From contig NZ_FMHU01000001.1 in assembly GCF_900091415.1 (NCBI RefSeq), forward strand, positions 1,798,001 to 1,862,000: DNA of 64,000 bases, in the 5' to 3' direction. A model generated the notes under the pieces. It worked only from the letters and a program-made list of their open reading frames with translations, was not told the DNA's origin and ran no database searches. Positions within the stretch are counted from its first letter, which is position 1; each line of letters opens with the position of its first letter. The stretch is from Micromonospora inyonensis (GTDB lineage: Bacteria > Actinomycetota > Actinomycetes > Mycobacteriales > Micromonosporaceae). The translations under genes and the position numbers were made by a program. Positions 62,645-64,000 of the stretch are shown here, in pieces.

Positions 62645-63756
62645 CTGTCACGATCACCCGCCCGGTCCGTCGCCGGCCGGTTTTCCACCCGCTGCCGGTC
62701 GCCGCCGTCGACCGGCTCACCGACGACGCAGTGGCGATCACCTTCGCGGTGCCCGGGGAACTGCGGGACACCTTCGCGTTCCGCGCCGGCCAGCACCTCA
62801 CCGTGCGGCTGCCCGACGGCGGGGCCGACGACGCCGACGTGCGCCGGTCGTACTCGATCTGCTCGACCCCGGACGACCTGGCCCGGCACGGGCGGCTGCG
62901 GATCGGGGTGCGCGAGGTCCCCGGCGGGGCGTTCTCCACCTTCGCCTGCGGCGCGCTGCGCTCCGGCGACACCGTCGAGGTGCTGCCGCCGCTCGGGCAC
63001 TTCACCACGGCGTTCGCGCCGGACCGGGTCCGCCACTACGGCGCGGTGGTGGCCGGGTCGGGGATCACCCCGGTCCTCGCGCTGGTCGCGACCGCGCTGG
63101 CCGTCGAACCGGCCAGCACGTTCACCCTGGTGTACGGCAACCGCACGGCGAACACCGTGATGTTCGCCGAGGAGCTGGCCGACCTGAAGGACCGTCACCC
63201 CACCCGGCTGCACTTGGTGCACGTGCTCTCCCGGGAGCAGGGCGAGTCGCCCCTGCTCTCCGGGCGGGTCGACGCCGACCGGCTCGGCCGGCTACTCGAC
63301 AGCATCGTGCCTGGCGCGGTGATCGACGAGTGGTTCCTCTGCGGCCCGTACGGCATGGTGGTCGACGCGAAGGCGGTCCTGGCCGACCGGGGCGTCCCGG
63401 CGTCGGCGGTGCACACCGAGCTGTTCCACGTGGACGCACCACCGGAGCCGCCACGCCGGGCGGTCGACGCGCCGGGGACCGGTGCCGAGGTCACCATCCT
63501 GTTGGACGGCCGGGCGTCGACCTTCACCATGGGACGCGAGCAGCGGGTGCTCGACGCCGCCCTGAAGGTGCGGGGCGAACTGCCGTACGCCTGCAAGGGC
63601 GGGGTCTGCTCGACGTGCCGGGCGAAGGTCGTCTCCGGTGAGGTGTCGATGGCCCGCAACTACGCCCTCGAACCGGACGAGGTGGCCGCCGGGTACATCC
63701 TGACCTGCCAGTCGTCCCCGACCACCGACCAGGTCGTCATCGACTACGACGCCTGA
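62641..63756 (+). CDS. paaE: Phenylacetyl-CoA epoxidase reductase subunit PaaE
   Basis: The 371-residue protein joins an FAD-binding ferredoxin reductase (FRAGQHLTVRL, RRSYSICSTPDD, GAVVAGSGITPVLALV) with an NAD domain (EWFLCGPYGMV) and a C-terminal plant-type 2Fe-2S ferredoxin with CKGGVCSTCRAKV and the last cysteine in LTCQSSP. It passes electrons from NAD(P)H to PaaA. The GTG start overlaps paaD. The last 13 bases overlap the end of the convergent DUF559 gene. Confidence 0.95.
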   Translation: MTVTITRPVRRRPVFHPLPVAAVDRLTDDAVAITFAVPGELRDTFAFRAGQHLTVRLPDGGADDADVRRSYSICSTPDDLARHGRLRIGVREVPGGAFSTFACGALRSGDTVEVLPPLGHFTTAFAPDRVRHYGAVVAGSGITPVLALVATALAVEPASTFTLVYGNRTANTVMFAEELADLKDRHPTRLHLVHVLSREQGESPLLSGRVDADRLGRLLDSIVPGAVIDEWFLCGPYGMVVDAKAVLADRGVPASAVHTELFHVDAPPEPPRRAVDAPGTGAEVTILLDGRASTFTMGREQRVLDAALKVRGELPYACKGGVCSTCRAKVVSGEVSMARNYALEPDEVAAGYILTCQSSPTTDQVVIDYDA

Positions 63757-64000
63757 CCGGTCGACCACCGCCGGTCCGGTCCCCAGCGCCGGTGGTGGGT
63801 CGCGTCGGCTAGCAAGAGGGTTTGGCGGACCTCTCGGACTATGTGATCCGGGCGGAGGTAGAGGTCCCGATCGGTGAAGTAGCGCATGGTCCAGCCACGG
63901 GCCGACAGCCAGTTCATCCTGGCGCGGTCGCTCCGGAGGCGCTCGCGGGTCAGGTGGGACCCGCCGTCGTACTCGACGCCGACCTGGTGGGCGCGGTAGC
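63744..64000 (-). CDS. DUF559-like (restriction endonuclease-fold) protein, C-terminal part
   Basis: Read on the minus strand from the window end, the frame gives YRAHQVGVEYDGGSH, then DRARMNWLSARGWTMRYF and YLRPDHIVREVRQTLL, and ends at a TAG at 63744-63746. The VEYDGG with a downstream RD..R.N.L...GW...R.. pattern is the hallmark of DUF559/Vsr-like proteins of the actinobacterial endonuclease-domain type. The gene begins outside the window. Its 3' end overlaps paaE by 13 bases. Function in the family is unclear. Confidence 0.75.
   Translation of the reverse strand, partial: YRAHQVGVEYDGGSHLTRERLRSDRARMNWLSARGWTMRYFTDRDLYLRPDHIVREVRQTLLLADATHHRRWGPDRRWSTGQAS

Overview
The window looks like chromosomal DNA of a high-GC actinobacterium, most likely Micromonosporaceae (Micromonospora or a near relative). 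The reasons are very high G+C, dense operons with ATGA/GTGA overlaps and many GTG starts, the futalosine route to menaquinone, a BldC regulator, a DinB-type protein of the mycothiol-linked family, a poly-HAMP hybrid kinase and a HelR-like RNA polymerase recycling ATPase. There is no prophage, insertion sequence, CRISPR array, tRNA or rRNA that I can support. The species assignment is inference.

Region 1 (1-6.6 kb): end of an MFS transporter, then a regulatory block. A STAS anti-anti-sigma factor lies divergent to an overlapping operon of RsbR-, RsbS- and RsbT-like stressosome proteins, an RsbX-like phosphatase, a histidine kinase and a receiver-PP2C phosphatase. Region 2 (6.6-15.1 kb): a DinB-like protein, a membrane protein plus a polysaccharide deacetylase/glycosyltransferase fusion, a threonine dehydratase-like enzyme, oligopeptidase B and an FAD-linked oxidase. 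Region 3 (15.2-22.8 kb): a second signalling block with a kinase-GAF-PP2C phosphatase, a 1455-residue poly-HAMP hybrid histidine kinase, its response regulator and another STAS protein.

Region 4 (22.9-35.4 kb): hemL, a histidine phosphatase and the System II cytochrome c maturation operon (TlpA/ResA, CcdA, ResB, CcsB) in one overlapping run. It continues with an ATPase lacking a clear start, the menaquinone genes mqnL-mqnP and mqnM, an orphan terpene synthase and bldC. Region 5 (35.6-47.1 kb): an Lrp regulator, an SDR remnant, Cds1-like cysteine desulfhydrase, a DEAD-box helicase, a proline-rich membrane protein, an NlpC/P60 hydrolase, mqnE, small membrane proteins and a frameshifted C39-like peptidase. 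Region 6 (47.3-64 kb): a secreted M14 carboxypeptidase, a cobalamin riboswitch ahead of a BtuFCD-type ABC transporter, a VOC protein, HelR, an MFS pump, mqnA, two tandem serine hydrolases, the paaABCDE phenylacetyl-CoA epoxidase operon and the C-terminus of a DUF559-type nuclease-like protein.

Two themes tie the window together. One is respiration: mqnA, mqnE, mqnL, mqnM and mqnP, heme synthesis and cytochrome c assembly all lie within 35 kb. The other is partner-switching stress signalling, with two separate blocks rich in STAS, RsbW/T-type kinase and PP2C modules. Laid over this is a family of 60-bp palindromic repeats (five copies), one of which sits in frame inside ccdA. There are also several short minisatellites and three damaged or doubtful genes.
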